Shown piece after piece: positions 49,094-60,100 of a stretch of 64,000 nucleotides of DNA. Position 1 is the stretch's first letter. The number at the start of each line of letters is the position of its first letter. Made by a program: the position numbers and the translations under genes. The notes beneath the pieces were generated by a model. It saw only the letters and a list, made by a program, of their open reading frames with translations, searched no databases and was not told the origin of the DNA. Source of the stretch: Candidatus Thiobius zoothamnicola (lineage in GTDB: Bacteria; Pseudomonadota; Gammaproteobacteria; Chromatiales; Chromatiaceae); assembly GCA_030826945.1 (NCBI GenBank), contig JAPQLC010000010.1:62001-126000 (forward strand), in the 5' to 3' direction.

Positions 49094-50422
49094 CTAAGTT
49101 CCAGCCAGCCATTCGCCGCGCAGGGAATTCGGCATGGATTCAGTGATCCGCACATGGGCGAACTGACCAATTAACGATGGCGGGCCAATGAAATTGACCA
49201 CGCGATTATTTTCCGTGCGTCCGGAAACCTCTTGCGGATTCTTGCGTGAGGGTCGATCCACCAGCACTTTTTGCGTGGAGCCAACCATTTGGCGACTGAT
49301 TTGTTGCGCCATGTTATTAATCGTGGATTGCAATTGTTGCAGGCGGACCTGTTTCACCGAGTCAGGCACATCATCAACCAGATCCGCTGCCGGTGTGCCG
49401 GGTCGCCGACTGTAAATAAAACTGAATGATTGATCAAAACCAATCTCATGAATCAGGCGCATGGTATGGGAAAAGTCTTCATCCGTTTCACCAGGAAAGC
49501 CAATAATGAAATCGGATGACAAACTGATATCCGGCCTGATCTGGCGTAATCGCTTGATTTTTTGTTTGTATTCAAAAGCGCTGTGTCCACGCTTCATCGC
49601 CACTAAAATTCGATCTGAACCGGATTGCACTGGCAAATGCAAATGACTGACCAATTCAGGCACGTCGGCATAAACGTCAATTAAAGCATCAGAAAATTCA
49701 ACCGGGTGCGAGGTGGTGTAACGAATGCGCTCAATACCATCGACGGCAGCGACATAGCGAATTAACAAAGCCAGATCAGCCATTTCGCCATCATGCATTT
49801 GCCCCCGGTAGGCATTGACATTTTGCCCCAGCAAGTTGATTTCACGCACGCCCTGGTTGGCGAGTTGCGCAATTTCGGCGATGACTTCATCAAACGGACG
49901 GCTGATTTCCGTACCCCGTGTATAAGGCACGACGCAAAACGTGCAATATTTGGAGCAACCTTCCATGATGGAAACATAAGCCATCGGGCCTTCTGCACGA
50001 GGTTCAGGCAGATTATCAAACTTCTCAATTTCGGGAAAACTGACATCCACAACCGGCTGGCGGCGACGCGCACTATCGAGCATGTGCGGTAAACGGTGCA
50101 ATGTTTGTGGGCCAAACACCAAATCCACGAATGGCGCGCGTGCGCGGATCGCTTCTCCTTCCTGACTGGCGACGCAACCACCGACGCCAATGATTAAACC
50201 AGGTCGCTCCTGTTTCCAGTCTTTCCACCGGCCTAACTGGGAAAAAACCTTTTCCTGCGCTTTTTCACGAATCGAACAGGTATTCAGTAACAGCACATCC
50301 GCATCATCCGGTTGTTGGGTTTCCGTCAGTCCATGAGAAACACTCAGTACATCCCGCATTTTTTGCGAGTCGTACTCATTCATTTGACAACCGTAGGTTT
50401 TAATAAAAAGTTTGCCTGACAT
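49094..50422 (-). CDS. miaB: tRNA-2-methylthio-N6-dimethylallyladenosine synthase MiaB
   Basis: MiaB is a radical-SAM enzyme that adds the methylthio group to i6A37 in tRNAs. The 442-residue protein starts [19 protein letters not shown], with cluster cysteines at [22 protein letters not shown] near residue 46 and VGGCVAS near residue 80, the radical-SAM [17 protein letters not shown] near residue 152, and a C-terminal TRAM domain. I start at ATG 50422; earlier codons do not match the family. It leads the miaB-phoH-ybeY-corC operon. Its TAG stop is in the same frame as phoH. Confidence 0.96.
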   Translation of the reverse strand: MSGKLFIKTYGCQMNEYDSQKMRDVLSVSHGLTETQQPDDADVLLLNTCSIREKAQEKVFSQLGRWKDWKQERPGLIIGVGGCVASQEGEAIRARAPFVDLVFGPQTLHRLPHMLDSARRRQPVVDVSFPEIEKFDNLPEPRAEGPMAYVSIMEGCSKYCTFCVVPYTRGTEISRPFDEVIAEIAQLANQGVREINLLGQNVNAYRGQMHDGEMADLALLIRYVAAVDGIERIRYTTSHPVEFSDALIDVYADVPELVSHLHLPVQSGSDRILVAMKRGHSAFEYKQKIKRLRQIRPDISLSSDFIIGFPGETDEDFSHTMRLIHEIGFDQSFSFIYSRRPGTPAADLVDDVPDSVKQVRLQQLQSTINNMAQQISRQMVGSTQKVLVDRPSRKNPQEVSGRTENNRVVNFIGPPSLIGQFAHVRITESMPNSLRGEWLAGT

Positions 50423-50506
50423 GTGGAATTTAATCGTTTGCGCTAACTTAAAAATAACATATGAACCACCCTCGGGCACCTTCCATGCAACAGAAATAAC
50501 CAGAAA

Positions 50507-50530
50507 AAAGCCTCGTGATCACGAGGCTTT
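50507..50530 (-). terminator. Intrinsic terminator of mrp
   Basis: A perfect 24-base palindrome (arms AAAGCCTCGTGA and TCACGAGGCTTT) lies 28 bases after the mrp stop. On the minus strand it runs into TTTTTT. It also lies about 85 bases upstream of miaB, so it separates the two transcripts. Confidence 0.9.
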
Positions 50531-50557
50531 GGGATTGTGTTCGCAACTAACTGGAAA

Positions 50558-51649
50558 TTAGTTGTTTTGAATCACAATATTCGGAAACTTAGCGGCATAG
50601 CTTTTTGCCTGACGCGACAGTTTAGCAGCCGTTTTACGGGCGATCTCACGATAAATTTGCGACACGCGCGCTTCGGGTTCAGCCACCACCGTTGGCTTAC
50701 CTGAGTCAGTTTCCTCGCGGATGCGAAGCTCCAATGGCAAAGCGCCAAGAAAGTCCACACCATATTGTTCAGCCATACGACCACCGCCACCTGCGCCGAA
50801 GATATGCTCTTCATGGCCACATTTAGAGCAGATATGGATCGACATATTTTCCACGATACCCAACACGGGGACTTCCACTTTTTCAAACATCTTGAAGCCT
50901 TTACGCGCATCCAGCAATGCAATATCCTGCGGGGTGGTGACCACCACGGCGCCAGAGACCGGCACTTTTTGCGCCAGAGTCAACTGAGTGTCACCCGTAC
51001 CTGGCGGTAAATCAATCACCAAATAATCCAGTTCATCCCAATTGGTGTCGTTGAGCAATTGCTCAAGCGCCTGAGTCACCATCGGGCCACGCCAGATCAT
51101 TGGCGTTTCCTCATCAATCAGGAAACCGATCGACATCGCCTGAAGATGGTAGCTGGTCATAGGCTCCAGCGTATTACCATCCTTGGATTCAGGCTTACCG
51201 GAGATACCCAGCATGCGTGGTTGGGAAGGGCCGTAAATATCGGCATCCAGAATACCCACACGCGCGCCTTCAATAGATAACGCCAGCGCCAGATTAACCG
51301 CCGTGGTGGACTTGCCGACGCCACCTTTGCCGGAGGCGACCGCAATAATATTCTTCACATTATCAATCGGTTTCAGGGATTTCTGCACCGAATGCGCAAC
51401 AACTTTCCAGCTCAGATCGACCTGACAGTCGGTCACACCATCAATCGATTTAACCACTGACTGGAGCGCACGGGTGATTTCATCCTGCACGCCTTTCGCC
51501 GGAAAACCCAACACCACGGTGACTTTGACCTGACCGCCATCAATCTCAATGTCCTTGATTGAATTGGCGCTGACCAAGTCAGTTTGCAAGTGAGGTTCAA
51601 TATAACCCTTGAGGGCTTCTTCAATGATTGCTTTGCTGATATCAGCCAT
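50558..51649 (-). CDS. apbC: Iron-sulfur cluster carrier ATPase Mrp/ApbC
   Basis: ApbC/Mrp is a P-loop ATPase that carries and transfers Fe-S clusters in the cytoplasm. The 363-residue protein has an N-terminal MIP18/DUF59-like domain (residues 1-80), the deviant Walker A ASGKGGVGKSTTAVNLAL near residue 105, DIYGPSQPRMLG near residue 137, and the cluster-binding CSKCG near residue 274. I start at ATG 51649, which has GGAG about nine bases upstream and gives the usual MADISKAI start. A good terminator follows. Its use fits the isc operon 3 kb away. Confidence 0.95.
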   Translation of the reverse strand: MADISKAIIEEALKGYIEPHLQTDLVSANSIKDIEIDGGQVKVTVVLGFPAKGVQDEITRALQSVVKSIDGVTDCQVDLSWKVVAHSVQKSLKPIDNVKNIIAVASGKGGVGKSTTAVNLALALSIEGARVGILDADIYGPSQPRMLGISGKPESKDGNTLEPMTSYHLQAMSIGFLIDEETPMIWRGPMVTQALEQLLNDTNWDELDYLVIDLPPGTGDTQLTLAQKVPVSGAVVVTTPQDIALLDARKGFKMFEKVEVPVLGIVENMSIHICSKCGHEEHIFGAGGGGRMAEQYGVDFLGALPLELRIREETDSGKPTVVAEPEARVSQIYREIARKTAAKLSRQAKSYAAKFPNIVIQNN

Positions 51650-51883
51650 GTGTTCACGCTCCAAGGGTGAGACAAAACGAAAAGTTGCGCCGTCTCTTGG
51701 GGGATAATATCGCCATGAGAGCAAGGGTAGGCGATGTTAGGCAAAAGGCCGCAGCGCAGCCTCTTGACGACACTATCCAGGACAGCGCAAGAAAGAGAGG
51801 CGATTCTAACCCAAGCCTGCGTTGAAACTCTGCTGAGATACCTGGGTTTTTGGTGATGAAATGATTCAGCATAGCGATAGAAT

Positions 51884-53248
51884 TTAGCGGGCGCTCAAAG
51901 TCACCAGGCGCTGTCCACGTCTGAGCTGTAAATGCCAAATTTTCCCATGCAATCTGATAAATCGCTTCAGTTCCTCCAAACTACGCACCCGCTGGCGGTT
52001 GACTTCGAAAATCACATCATCATCACGCAAACCAATACGTGCAGCGCGGCTGTCTGGCTCCACTTTGCCAACCATGATGCCCCGGTTTTCACCATAGGAT
52101 GACTCATCCAGAATTTCATCAAACAATGCACCTTCGAGTATCCGACTGATCTTCGCACCAGGCGTAAAAGCGTCGAATGGATCAGCGATGCGGGCTGTCA
52201 GTTGTTTGCGCCGCCCATTTCGATAGATTTCCAATGTAATCTCATCGCCAATTCGGGTGAGTCCGAATCGGGTATGCAAATCAGCCGCATTTAATACTTG
52301 ATGTTGATTGATTTTCGTCACCACATCACCGACCCGCAAACCAGCTTGTTCAGCCGGCGAACCGGATTTAACCGCATTGATCATGGCACCGGATTTTTGC
52401 TGCAGGCCCATCGCTTGCGCCAGATCAAGAGTCAGATTCTGCACAGTCACGCCGAAAATGCCTCGGTCAACGCCACCATATTCAACAATCTGTTGCATAA
52501 TCGCCTGCGCCATATTTGAAGGTATGGCGAAGCCAATACCGACATTACCGCCACTGGGCGCAAGGATAGCTGTGTTAATGCCAACCAGTTCACCGCGCAA
52601 ATTAACTAAAGGCCCACCTGAGTTGCCCGGATTAATTGACGCATCGGTTTGGATAAAATTCTCATACCCCTCAATACCCAAACCGCTACGTCCCAATGCG
52701 CTGACAATACCGGAAGTGACAGTCTGGTTCAGTCCAAATGGGCTGCCAATGGCGACGACGAAATCGCCCACCGCCAAAGCGGCTGAATCGGCAATGCGCA
52801 CACCCCGCAGATTTTCCGCCGGAATTTGTAAGACAGCGATATCCGTTTCCGGATCTTGCCCTAATAGCTTGGCGGTATAATTGCGACCATCTTTTAAAGT
52901 AACCGTAATTTCTTCGGCATCTTCAATCACATGATGGTTGGTGAGTACATAACCCCGTTCCGCATCAACCACCACGCCGGAACCGAGACTTTGACTTTCG
53001 CGCTTACGTTGACGGCGTGGGCTTTCAAAAAACCAACGAAAAAATGGATCATTCAGTAACGGACTGTCCTGTCCGCGCGTATAGGTGCTGGTGGAGATAT
53101 TCACTACGGCTGGCGTGATGTGGCGGAGCATGGGTGCCAGACTGGGCAGGGGCTGGCCGTCCACTTCGACAGGTAAGGCGGCTTCGCCAATACCGACAAA
53201 AAGTAAGACGCATAAAGTCATCCAAGCTTTCTTCATGATAATTCTCAT
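51884..53248 (-). CDS. degQ: DegQ/DegP-type periplasmic serine protease (Do family)
   Basis: This is a trypsin-like protease and chaperone of periplasmic protein quality control. The 454-residue protein has a signal peptide (about residues 1-24), the catalytic triad His in LTNHHVIEDA near residue 104, Asp in DPETDIAVLQI near residue 134 and Ser in INPGNSGGPLV near residue 208, and two PDZ domains (about residues 255-345 and 370-450). The ATG at 53248 overlaps the stop of the glyoxalase-fold gene (ATGA). DegQ and DegP cannot be separated by sequence alone here. Confidence 0.93.
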   Translation of the reverse strand: MRIIMKKAWMTLCVLLFVGIGEAALPVEVDGQPLPSLAPMLRHITPAVVNISTSTYTRGQDSPLLNDPFFRWFFESPRRQRKRESQSLGSGVVVDAERGYVLTNHHVIEDAEEITVTLKDGRNYTAKLLGQDPETDIAVLQIPAENLRGVRIADSAALAVGDFVVAIGSPFGLNQTVTSGIVSALGRSGLGIEGYENFIQTDASINPGNSGGPLVNLRGELVGINTAILAPSGGNVGIGFAIPSNMAQAIMQQIVEYGGVDRGIFGVTVQNLTLDLAQAMGLQQKSGAMINAVKSGSPAEQAGLRVGDVVTKINQHQVLNAADLHTRFGLTRIGDEITLEIYRNGRRKQLTARIADPFDAFTPGAKISRILEGALFDEILDESSYGENRGIMVGKVEPDSRAARIGLRDDDVIFEVNRQRVRSLEELKRFIRLHGKIWHLQLRRGQRLVTLSAR

Positions 53249-53613
53249 ACCTCAATAAGTTCACAGGCATTGCCATCCGGATCCCGACAAAACAAAGCAC
53301 GGCGACCACTCATACTCAGACTGTAGTCCATGCGATGCTCCACCAGATATTGCTGATAATGGTTGAGATCGGATACGCGAAATGCAAGATGTCGGTCACG
53401 CCCACCATGCGCCGGGCGGTTGGTTGTTGGATCCGGATTGGGTAACTCAAGCAAATGGATGGCTTGCTCACCAGCTTTCAACCAAGCACCGGGAAACGGC
53501 AGATCAGGCCGTTGCAAATCAATTTCCAGTTCCAGGAAACCTTGATAAAAACCCAATGCGATTTGCGTATCCGCAACAATCAGGCTGATATGGTCAAGCT
53601 TTATCATTGCCAT
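53245..53613 (-). CDS. Glyoxalase/VOC-fold protein
   Basis: The 122-residue protein is a single vicinal-oxygen-chelate domain: KLDHISLIVADTQIALGFYQGFLEL at the N terminus (positions 4-28, cited by its ends KLDHISL and FLEL), HLAFRVSDLNHYQQYL near residue 75, and FCRDPDGNACELIEV at the C terminus. His and Glu metal ligands are present. It resembles glyoxalase I and fosfomycin-resistance relatives; the substrate is unknown. AGGAGG lies seven bases before the ATG at 53613. It overlaps EamA upstream by one base and degQ downstream by four. Confidence 0.82.
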   Translation of the reverse strand: MAMIKLDHISLIVADTQIALGFYQGFLELEIDLQRPDLPFPGAWLKAGEQAIHLLELPNPDPTTNRPAHGGRDRHLAFRVSDLNHYQQYLVEHRMDYSLSMSGRRALFCRDPDGNACELIEV

Positions 53614-54485
53614 CAAGTCAACCTCCTATGTTCAGCCGCCAACACGGCGATCAGGCCGGCGAGGATAATCATCGCACCACCCATCCAGACTTGTCCGCTA
53701 ATCGCTTCACCAACAAGCAGCCAGGCGCTGATTGCGCCGACAACCAACTCAAATAACATAATTACGGCAGAACGTTGCGCCGGTAAACGGCTAAAGCCAT
53801 ACAAAGTGCATAAACCGGCCGGCAAAAACCCCAATATACCCAATGCGATGACCCCTAACCAAGCCATCTGGTTTGCCTGCGGCAATGGTTCATTAAACCC
53901 TATAATGGCCACCCCTGAGATGAGCGCCGTGCCCGCCATGGCCAGTTGATTTTTGTGCGGTACAGATAGGTGATTTAAGCGCCGACTCATGACATTGGTC
54001 AGCGCAAACGCAAAACCTGCGGTCAAAGCCAGCCAATCCGACGTGCTAATCGCCGTATGAGTGACCTCCTGACGCCACAAAGTGATCAAAGCGCCGCTTA
54101 ACCCAAGACCTAACATCCAGACCGTCAACCGACTGATAGGTTCGCCAAGTAACCATACACCCAATAAAGCCGCCCAGAGTGGCGATAAATAGAAAAGTAT
54201 CATGACTCTCACGACTTCCCCGGTCAGCAAAGCCATTAAAAACCCCGTATTCGCCCAACCAATCGCCAGCAATAATATGGCCGCGCCTAATGGCTTTTCC
54301 CTCAAGCCATGTTGATGAAAACCATAAAAGGCGCTGAATAGGATCAATGCGGCCATATTGCTGGACAATGCAAGCCATAAACCGCTGATCCCTCCGGCAT
54401 CCAGTAATCGGGTTGGATACCAGGCAATGCCCCAGAAACTTGCGCTGTACAATAAAGCGAATACTGGCCAGGTTTGTATGGTCAT
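53613..54485 (-). CDS. EamA-family (DMT) transporter
   Basis: This 290-residue, ten-helix drug/metabolite transporter has two EamA repeats (about residues 8-135 and 150-285). The end of the second, LLVGEAISGQVWMGGAMIILAG (cited by its ends), is typical. I start at ATG 54485, where the first helix begins; upstream in-frame codons add charged, unconserved residues. It shares a stop/start overlap with the glyoxalase-fold gene, so EamA, VOC protein and degQ form one minus-strand operon. Substrate unknown. Confidence 0.83.
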   Translation of the reverse strand: MTIQTWPVFALLYSASFWGIAWYPTRLLDAGGISGLWLALSSNMAALILFSAFYGFHQHGLREKPLGAAILLLAIGWANTGFLMALLTGEVVRVMILFYLSPLWAALLGVWLLGEPISRLTVWMLGLGLSGALITLWRQEVTHTAISTSDWLALTAGFAFALTNVMSRRLNHLSVPHKNQLAMAGTALISGVAIIGFNEPLPQANQMAWLGVIALGILGFLPAGLCTLYGFSRLPAQRSAVIMLFELVVGAISAWLLVGEAISGQVWMGGAMIILAGLIAVLAAEHRRLT

Positions 54486-54661
54486 ACTGTAGATTTTCCT
54501 TTGGAAATCAGGTTTAGATTGAAGCATCTTCACCAGGCATCGAAATACGTATCGCAGCATCGAGTGCAAAAAGGTCTCGCAAACACCTTGATTTTCTGAA
54601 GCCTCGACAAGTGTAGCGAATCAATCCAACTTATCTCCGAATGAAAAGATTCTCTGAATCA

Positions 54662-54693
54662 ATACTTGACTGATTTAGTGGGATAAAGATAAT
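54662..54693 (+). promoter_or_regulatory. iscR promoter with type-1-like IscR operator
   Basis: A promoter TTGACT (54666-54671) and GATAAT (54688-54693) with a 16-base spacer lies 58 bases before iscR. The 25 bases from 54662 to 54686 match the published E. coli type 1 IscR motif (ATASYYGACT-...-YAGT...) at nearly all positions, overlapping the -35 box. This is the site type normally bound by cluster-loaded IscR to repress the operon. Confidence 0.65.
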
Positions 54694-54751
54694 CTTAAAC
54701 TCGATTAAATTGCTAGGGAATTTACTCGGCAAACAACAGAGGACTACTATC

Positions 54752-55225
54752 ATGAGACTGTCAACCAAAGGCCGGTATGCGGTCACCGCAATGTTGGACC
54801 TGGCGCTGAATGGCGTTGATGGGCCAGTCACCCTGGCTGATATTTCCGAAAATCAGGGTATTTCATTATCCTATTTGGAGCAATTATTTGCGGCATTGCG
54901 TAGCAAAAGTTTGGTGCGTGGCGTGCGGGGACCGGGCGGCGGTTATTATTTGGGACGCGCTGCAGACGAGATCTCCATTGCCGATGTGATTTGCGCCGTG
55001 GATGAATGGGTTGAATTTACCCGCTGTAATCCAAGAAATGGCGCTCCGGACGCCCAACGTAGCATGACTCAAGCGCTTTGGGATGATCTGAGCCAGCAAA
55101 TTTACTTGTTCCTGATGGATATCACGCTGGCAGATTTGGTTGAGCGCGGTCATTTGCATGCAGGTGCCGTGATTGACAGTCATCAGATGTCTGATCTGAT
55201 GAACATCAAACACCGAGCGGCATAA
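54752..55225 (+). CDS. iscR: Rrf2-family regulator IscR, lacking three cluster ligands
   Basis: IscR is the iron-sulfur-sensing repressor of Fe-S assembly genes. The 157-residue protein keeps the winged-helix DNA-binding domain ([19 protein letters not shown] at the start, [10 protein letters not shown] near residue 60). In E. coli the [2Fe-2S] ligands are C92, C98, C104 and H107. Here the ungapped alignment gives C92, A98, S104 and Q107, so only one ligand remains. It should therefore not bind the normal cluster. AGAGGA lies eight bases before ATG 54752. It heads iscR-iscS-iscU-iscA. Confidence 0.9.
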   Translation: MRLSTKGRYAVTAMLDLALNGVDGPVTLADISENQGISLSYLEQLFAALRSKSLVRGVRGPGGGYYLGRAADEISIADVICAVDEWVEFTRCNPRNGAPDAQRSMTQALWDDLSQQIYLFLMDITLADLVERGHLHAGAVIDSHQMSDLMNIKHRAA

Positions 55226-55231
55226 GTGACT

Positions 55232-56446
55232 ATGAAACTGCCCATATATCTGGATTATTCCGCAACCACGCCGGTTGATCCGCGCGTGGCGGAAAAGATG
55301 TGCAACTGCCTGACCATGGATGGTTCTTTCGGCAACCCAGCCTCCCGTTCCCATGCCTATGGCTGGACGGCGGAAAAATTGGTGGACGAGGCCCGGGAGA
55401 ATGTGGCGGCTCTGTTGAACGCTCACCCCAAAGAGATTGTCTGGACTTCAGGGGCGACTGAATCAGATAACCTTGCGATCAAAGGGGCAGCGCATTTCTA
55501 TCAGCGCAAAGGGCGACACATCGTCACGGTGAAAACGGAGCATAAGGCGGTGCTGGATACTTGCCGTCAGCTTGAGCGCGAAGGCTTTGAGATCACCTAT
55601 CTGGACGTTCAGGAAAACGGCTTGGTGGACCCAGGCGCATTCACCGCTGCCTTGCGCGAAGACACGATTCTGGCCTCGGTCATGCACGTTAATAACGAAA
55701 TTGGCGTTATTCAGGATATTGATCAATTAGGGGGCATTTGTCGTGAACGGGGCGTTGTTTTCCATGTGGATGCAGCGCAAAGCCCAGGCAAAGTGACCAT
55801 TAATGTTGCTAAAACGCCAGTTGATCTGCTGAGTTTAAGCGCACATAAGGTTTATGGACCCAAAGGCATTGGCGCTTTGTATGTACGACGTAAACCGCGC
55901 GTACGCCTGGAAGCTCAAATGCATGGCGGTGGGCATGAACGTGGTTTGCGCTCCGGCACCTTGGCGACGCATCAGATTGTTGGCATGGGCGAAGCCTTCC
56001 GCATCGCCAGAGAGGAAATGGCGCAGGAAAATCTGCGTCTGCGCACATTACGCAATAAATTGTATGACGGCTTGCGTGATATGGAGGAAGTCTATATCAA
56101 TGGCGACCTGGAAAAACGCATCGCTGGCAATTTGAATATCAGTTTCAATTTTGTTGAAGGCGAAAGTCTGATGATGGCGCTGAAAGATGTCGCTGTATCT
56201 TCCGGCAGCGCTTGCACCTCAGCAAGCCTGGAACCCAGTTATGTGTTGCGCGCGCTTGGGCGCGAAGATGAGTTGGCGCACAGCTCCATCCGCTTCACGC
56301 TGGGGCGTTTCACGACTGAAAATGATGTTGATCATGTCTTGGAGCAGGTCAAAGGACAAGTTGAACGTTTACGCGAACTCAGTCCTTTGTGGGATATGTA
56401 CAAAGACGGTGTTGATTTAAAAAGCGTGCAATGGGTTGCGCACTGA
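55232..56446 (+). CDS. iscS: Cysteine desulfurase IscS
   Basis: IscS removes sulfur from cysteine with PLP and passes it to IscU and other acceptors. The 404-residue protein begins [18 protein letters not shown], the E. coli-type N terminus. The PLP lysine is in [14 protein letters not shown] near residue 205 and the active-site cysteine in [15 protein letters not shown] near residue 328. Length equals that of E. coli IscS. It starts seven bases after the iscR stop; I use the ATG at 55232, not the GTG two codons earlier. Confidence 0.97.
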   Translation: MKLPIYLDYSATTPVDPRVAEKMCNCLTMDGSFGNPASRSHAYGWTAEKLVDEARENVAALLNAHPKEIVWTSGATESDNLAIKGAAHFYQRKGRHIVTVKTEHKAVLDTCRQLEREGFEITYLDVQENGLVDPGAFTAALREDTILASVMHVNNEIGVIQDIDQLGGICRERGVVFHVDAAQSPGKVTINVAKTPVDLLSLSAHKVYGPKGIGALYVRRKPRVRLEAQMHGGGHERGLRSGTLATHQIVGMGEAFRIAREEMAQENLRLRTLRNKLYDGLRDMEEVYINGDLEKRIAGNLNISFNFVEGESLMMALKDVAVSSGSACTSASLEPSYVLRALGREDELAHSSIRFTLGRFTTENDVDHVLEQVKGQVERLRELSPLWDMYKDGVDLKSVQWVAH

Positions 56447-56476
56447 CATAGGCGGTAGAGCCTGGAGGTTAATAAT

Positions 56477-56869
56477 ATGGCTTACAGCGATAAAGTGATT
56501 GATCATTATGAGAATCCACGCAATGTTGGAAATCTGGACAAAGATGCTGAAAATGTCGGGACTGGGATGGTTGGTGCCCCGGCTTGCGGCGATGTCATGC
56601 GCTTGCAAATCCAGGTTAATGATGCAGGGGTTATCGAAGACGCCAAATTCAAAACTTATGGTTGTGGTTCCGCTATTGCATCCAGTTCTCTGTTGACTGA
56701 GTGGGTTAAAGGGAAAACGCTGGATCAGGCCCAACAAATTAAAAATACGGAAATCGCTGAGGAATTAGCGCTGCCACCGGTGAAAATTCATTGCTCCGTG
56801 TTGGCGGAGGACGCCATCAAAGCGGCTATTAACGATCTGCAAGCCAAACAACACCCAGCCGCTGCCTAA
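56477..56869 (+). CDS. iscU: Fe-S cluster scaffold protein IscU
   Basis: IscU is the scaffold on which [2Fe-2S] clusters are built with IscS. The 130-residue protein keeps the three cysteine ligands (APACGD near residue 37, TYGCGSA near residue 63 and HCSVLAEDA near residue 106) and the flanking Asp. The LPPVK motif recognised by the chaperone HscA is also intact, just before the third cysteine, although hscA is not next to it here. GGAGG precedes the ATG. Confidence 0.97.
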   Translation: MAYSDKVIDHYENPRNVGNLDKDAENVGTGMVGAPACGDVMRLQIQVNDAGVIEDAKFKTYGCGSAIASSSLLTEWVKGKTLDQAQQIKNTEIAEELALPPVKIHCSVLAEDAIKAAINDLQAKQHPAAA

Positions 56870-56883
56870 GAAAGGATGCCTTA

Positions 56884-57207
56884 ATGTCCATTAGAATGAG
56901 CGAAACAGCGGCGGGTCGGGTCAATCAGTTTCTCCATGATCGCGGCAAAGGCATTGGCGTACGCCTGGGGGTGAAAACTTCAGGCTGTTCCGGATTGGCC
57001 TATGTACTCGAATTTGTGGATGAACTGAACGAAGACGATGTGGTGCTTGAAGATCGTGGAGTAAAGGTGATCATTGACCAGAAGAGTCTGGTTTATCTGG
57101 ATGGAACCGAGCTGGATTATGGCAAAGAAGGGTTGAATGAAGGTTTTATCTTCAATAACCCTAATGCCAAAGATGAATGTGGATGTGGCGAAAGCTTCAC
57201 GGTCTGA
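56884..57207 (+). CDS. iscA: Fe-S assembly protein IscA
   Basis: IscA is an A-type carrier for Fe-S clusters. The 107-residue protein has the three conserved cysteines: one in [10 protein letters not shown] near residue 35 and two in DECGCGESF near residue 99. It follows iscU by 14 bases with AAAGGA before the ATG. The operon ends here: hscB, hscA, fdx and iscX, which usually follow, are absent, and the next gene is convergent and unrelated. Confidence 0.96.
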   Translation: MSIRMSETAAGRVNQFLHDRGKGIGVRLGVKTSGCSGLAYVLEFVDELNEDDVVLEDRGVKVIIDQKSLVYLDGTELDYGKEGLNEGFIFNNPNAKDECGCGESFTV

Positions 57208-57263
57208 AATCACCTGATAAACAGCACTATTTTCAGCCGTGTAGAACATCATCGACTCATTCG

Positions 57264-57932
57264 TCAGTTCAAACTTTCAAATTTTTCGTTACTCATATCA
57301 AATGTTCTTTGTAGCTCAACAAGGAAGTTTGTATTGGTGGCCACAAGCTGTTGAATAGACGTTTCAGCCTTGAGTTTTATGTTATCGATGCTTGCCGGGC
57401 ATTGCTTCACATCAAAATTTTCACTGCAAAAATCCGCTATTCCCCCGCAACACGCCATATTTCTGACGAGATAGTGAGCTGATTTATAGTGACCATGCAC
57501 CGTCTCGGGTTCTTGGTACGAGACATCATCTTCATTCGTGTAGAATTTGCTGTTGATATCGTGGTGTGTGCCACGGGTCAGCATTCGCATATGATAGAGG
57601 TTTCTGGTCAGACTCTCATTCCAATCAATGACAGTAGGGTAATATTCGTCTCTCCAAAGTTGCTTAATATGGGCTGGTTCGTTTTGATCCTCTAAAGCCC
57701 AAAAAACCTTTTGCAGCCAGAAAGACCGATTATCCATCACGGTAATCAAGTCAGTCATGAATTCCTCTTGCTTGGTTAAGGTGCGCTCCATAATTTCAAA
57801 TTGTTTTTTACCTAACCAAGCTAATGATTGATATTGGGTATTCAGCCAATCCGCCAATACCGTGGTGCAGAGAAACCCAATCACTGTGAGGCTAATTTTA
57901 CTGTTCAGCAATCCCCATATTTTTTCTTGCAT
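57264..57932 (-). CDS. Unrecognised membrane-anchored protein
   Basis: I do not recognise this 222-residue protein. A single hydrophobic helix lies near the N terminus (about residues 10-30), preceded by few charges. The rest is hydrophilic and looks helical, with a region of four close cysteines, NMACCGGIADFCSENF and then VKQC, near residues 165-185 that could bind a metal or form disulfides if periplasmic. GGAGG lies about ten bases before ATG 57932; an upstream in-frame start would add about 57 residues that are not hydrophobic. It sits between iscA and arsC, convergent with iscA and divergent from arsC. Confidence 0.6.
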   Translation of the reverse strand: MQEKIWGLLNSKISLTVIGFLCTTVLADWLNTQYQSLAWLGKKQFEIMERTLTKQEEFMTDLITVMDNRSFWLQKVFWALEDQNEPAHIKQLWRDEYYPTVIDWNESLTRNLYHMRMLTRGTHHDINSKFYTNEDDVSYQEPETVHGHYKSAHYLVRNMACCGGIADFCSENFDVKQCPASIDNIKLKAETSIQQLVATNTNFLVELQRTFDMSNEKFESLN

Positions 57933-58046
57933 TGTCTGTTTACCTCCGTTGTCGATACGATGAACCCTCTTTCCAGAGGAATCATTCATCGTATCCAGAC
58001 GTTTCCATATAAAGCAACCAGCTTTTAATGATTGGGTTCTATCCAA

Positions 58047-59351
<1,305 letters not shown>

Positions 59352-59355
<4 letters not shown>

Positions 59356-60047
59356 ATCAACAGCTGATTTTACCGCTGGCTGTACGCACTTCAACCCAAT
59401 TTTCGGACTATGTCGCTGGCGATAATCAGATGTTGCTTGATGCGCTGCATCAGCAACGTGCGGAATGCGAACATGCGCTGATTTATTTGTCTGGTGAATT
59501 GAATTCAGGTCGCACTCACTTGTTAATGGCCCAATCGAATGCAGCAGAAGCCGAAGGTCTACACGCTACCTATCTGCCATGTGATCAACTGATTGAGTTG
59601 CAACCGGATATTTTGAAAGGCTTGGAACAAGCGGATTTACTGGCGATTGACGATGTCCATCTGTTGGCTGGCGAACCCGCTTGGGAACAAAGCTTGTTCA
59701 ATTTATTCAACCGCGCCAAAGCGAAGCATTGTCGCTTGTTGTTCAGCGCGGCACAAAGACCGGCGGGCAGCAACTTTCTTTTACCTGATTTAAGTAGCCG
59801 TCTTAGTTGGGGGCTGGTTTATCGACTTAAACCACTAAATGATTTGGAACGCGAGCAATTGCTCATTAATTTGGGCGCACGGCACGGCCTGACAATGCCT
59901 ACCGATGTCGCACATTATCTGGTGCAGCGCCAACCCCGGGACATGACGCACTTGATCAAGCTGGTGGAGCAATTAGATCAGGCATCTTTACAAGAACAAA
60001 GGTGTTTGACAGTGCCTTTTGTACGGAAATACATGCCCCAGGCATAG
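59352..60047 (+). CDS. hda: DnaA regulatory inactivator Hda
   Basis: Hda is a DnaA-like AAA+ protein that, with the sliding clamp, makes DnaA hydrolyse its ATP and so prevents re-initiation. The 231-residue protein starts with the clamp-binding motif QLILPL at residues 3-8. The Walker A region is GELNSGRTHLL near residue 50 and the Walker B LLAIDDVHLLAG near residue 95. A C-terminal AAA lid completes it. It overlaps the DUF2069 gene by four bases. It is relevant that a cluster of DnaA boxes lies elsewhere in this window (23.7-24.1 kb). Confidence 0.93.
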
Positions 60048-60100
60048 CCTTTTCATTTGACCAGACACTTGAATTACTACGGATAGCCGCCAAAAAACGT

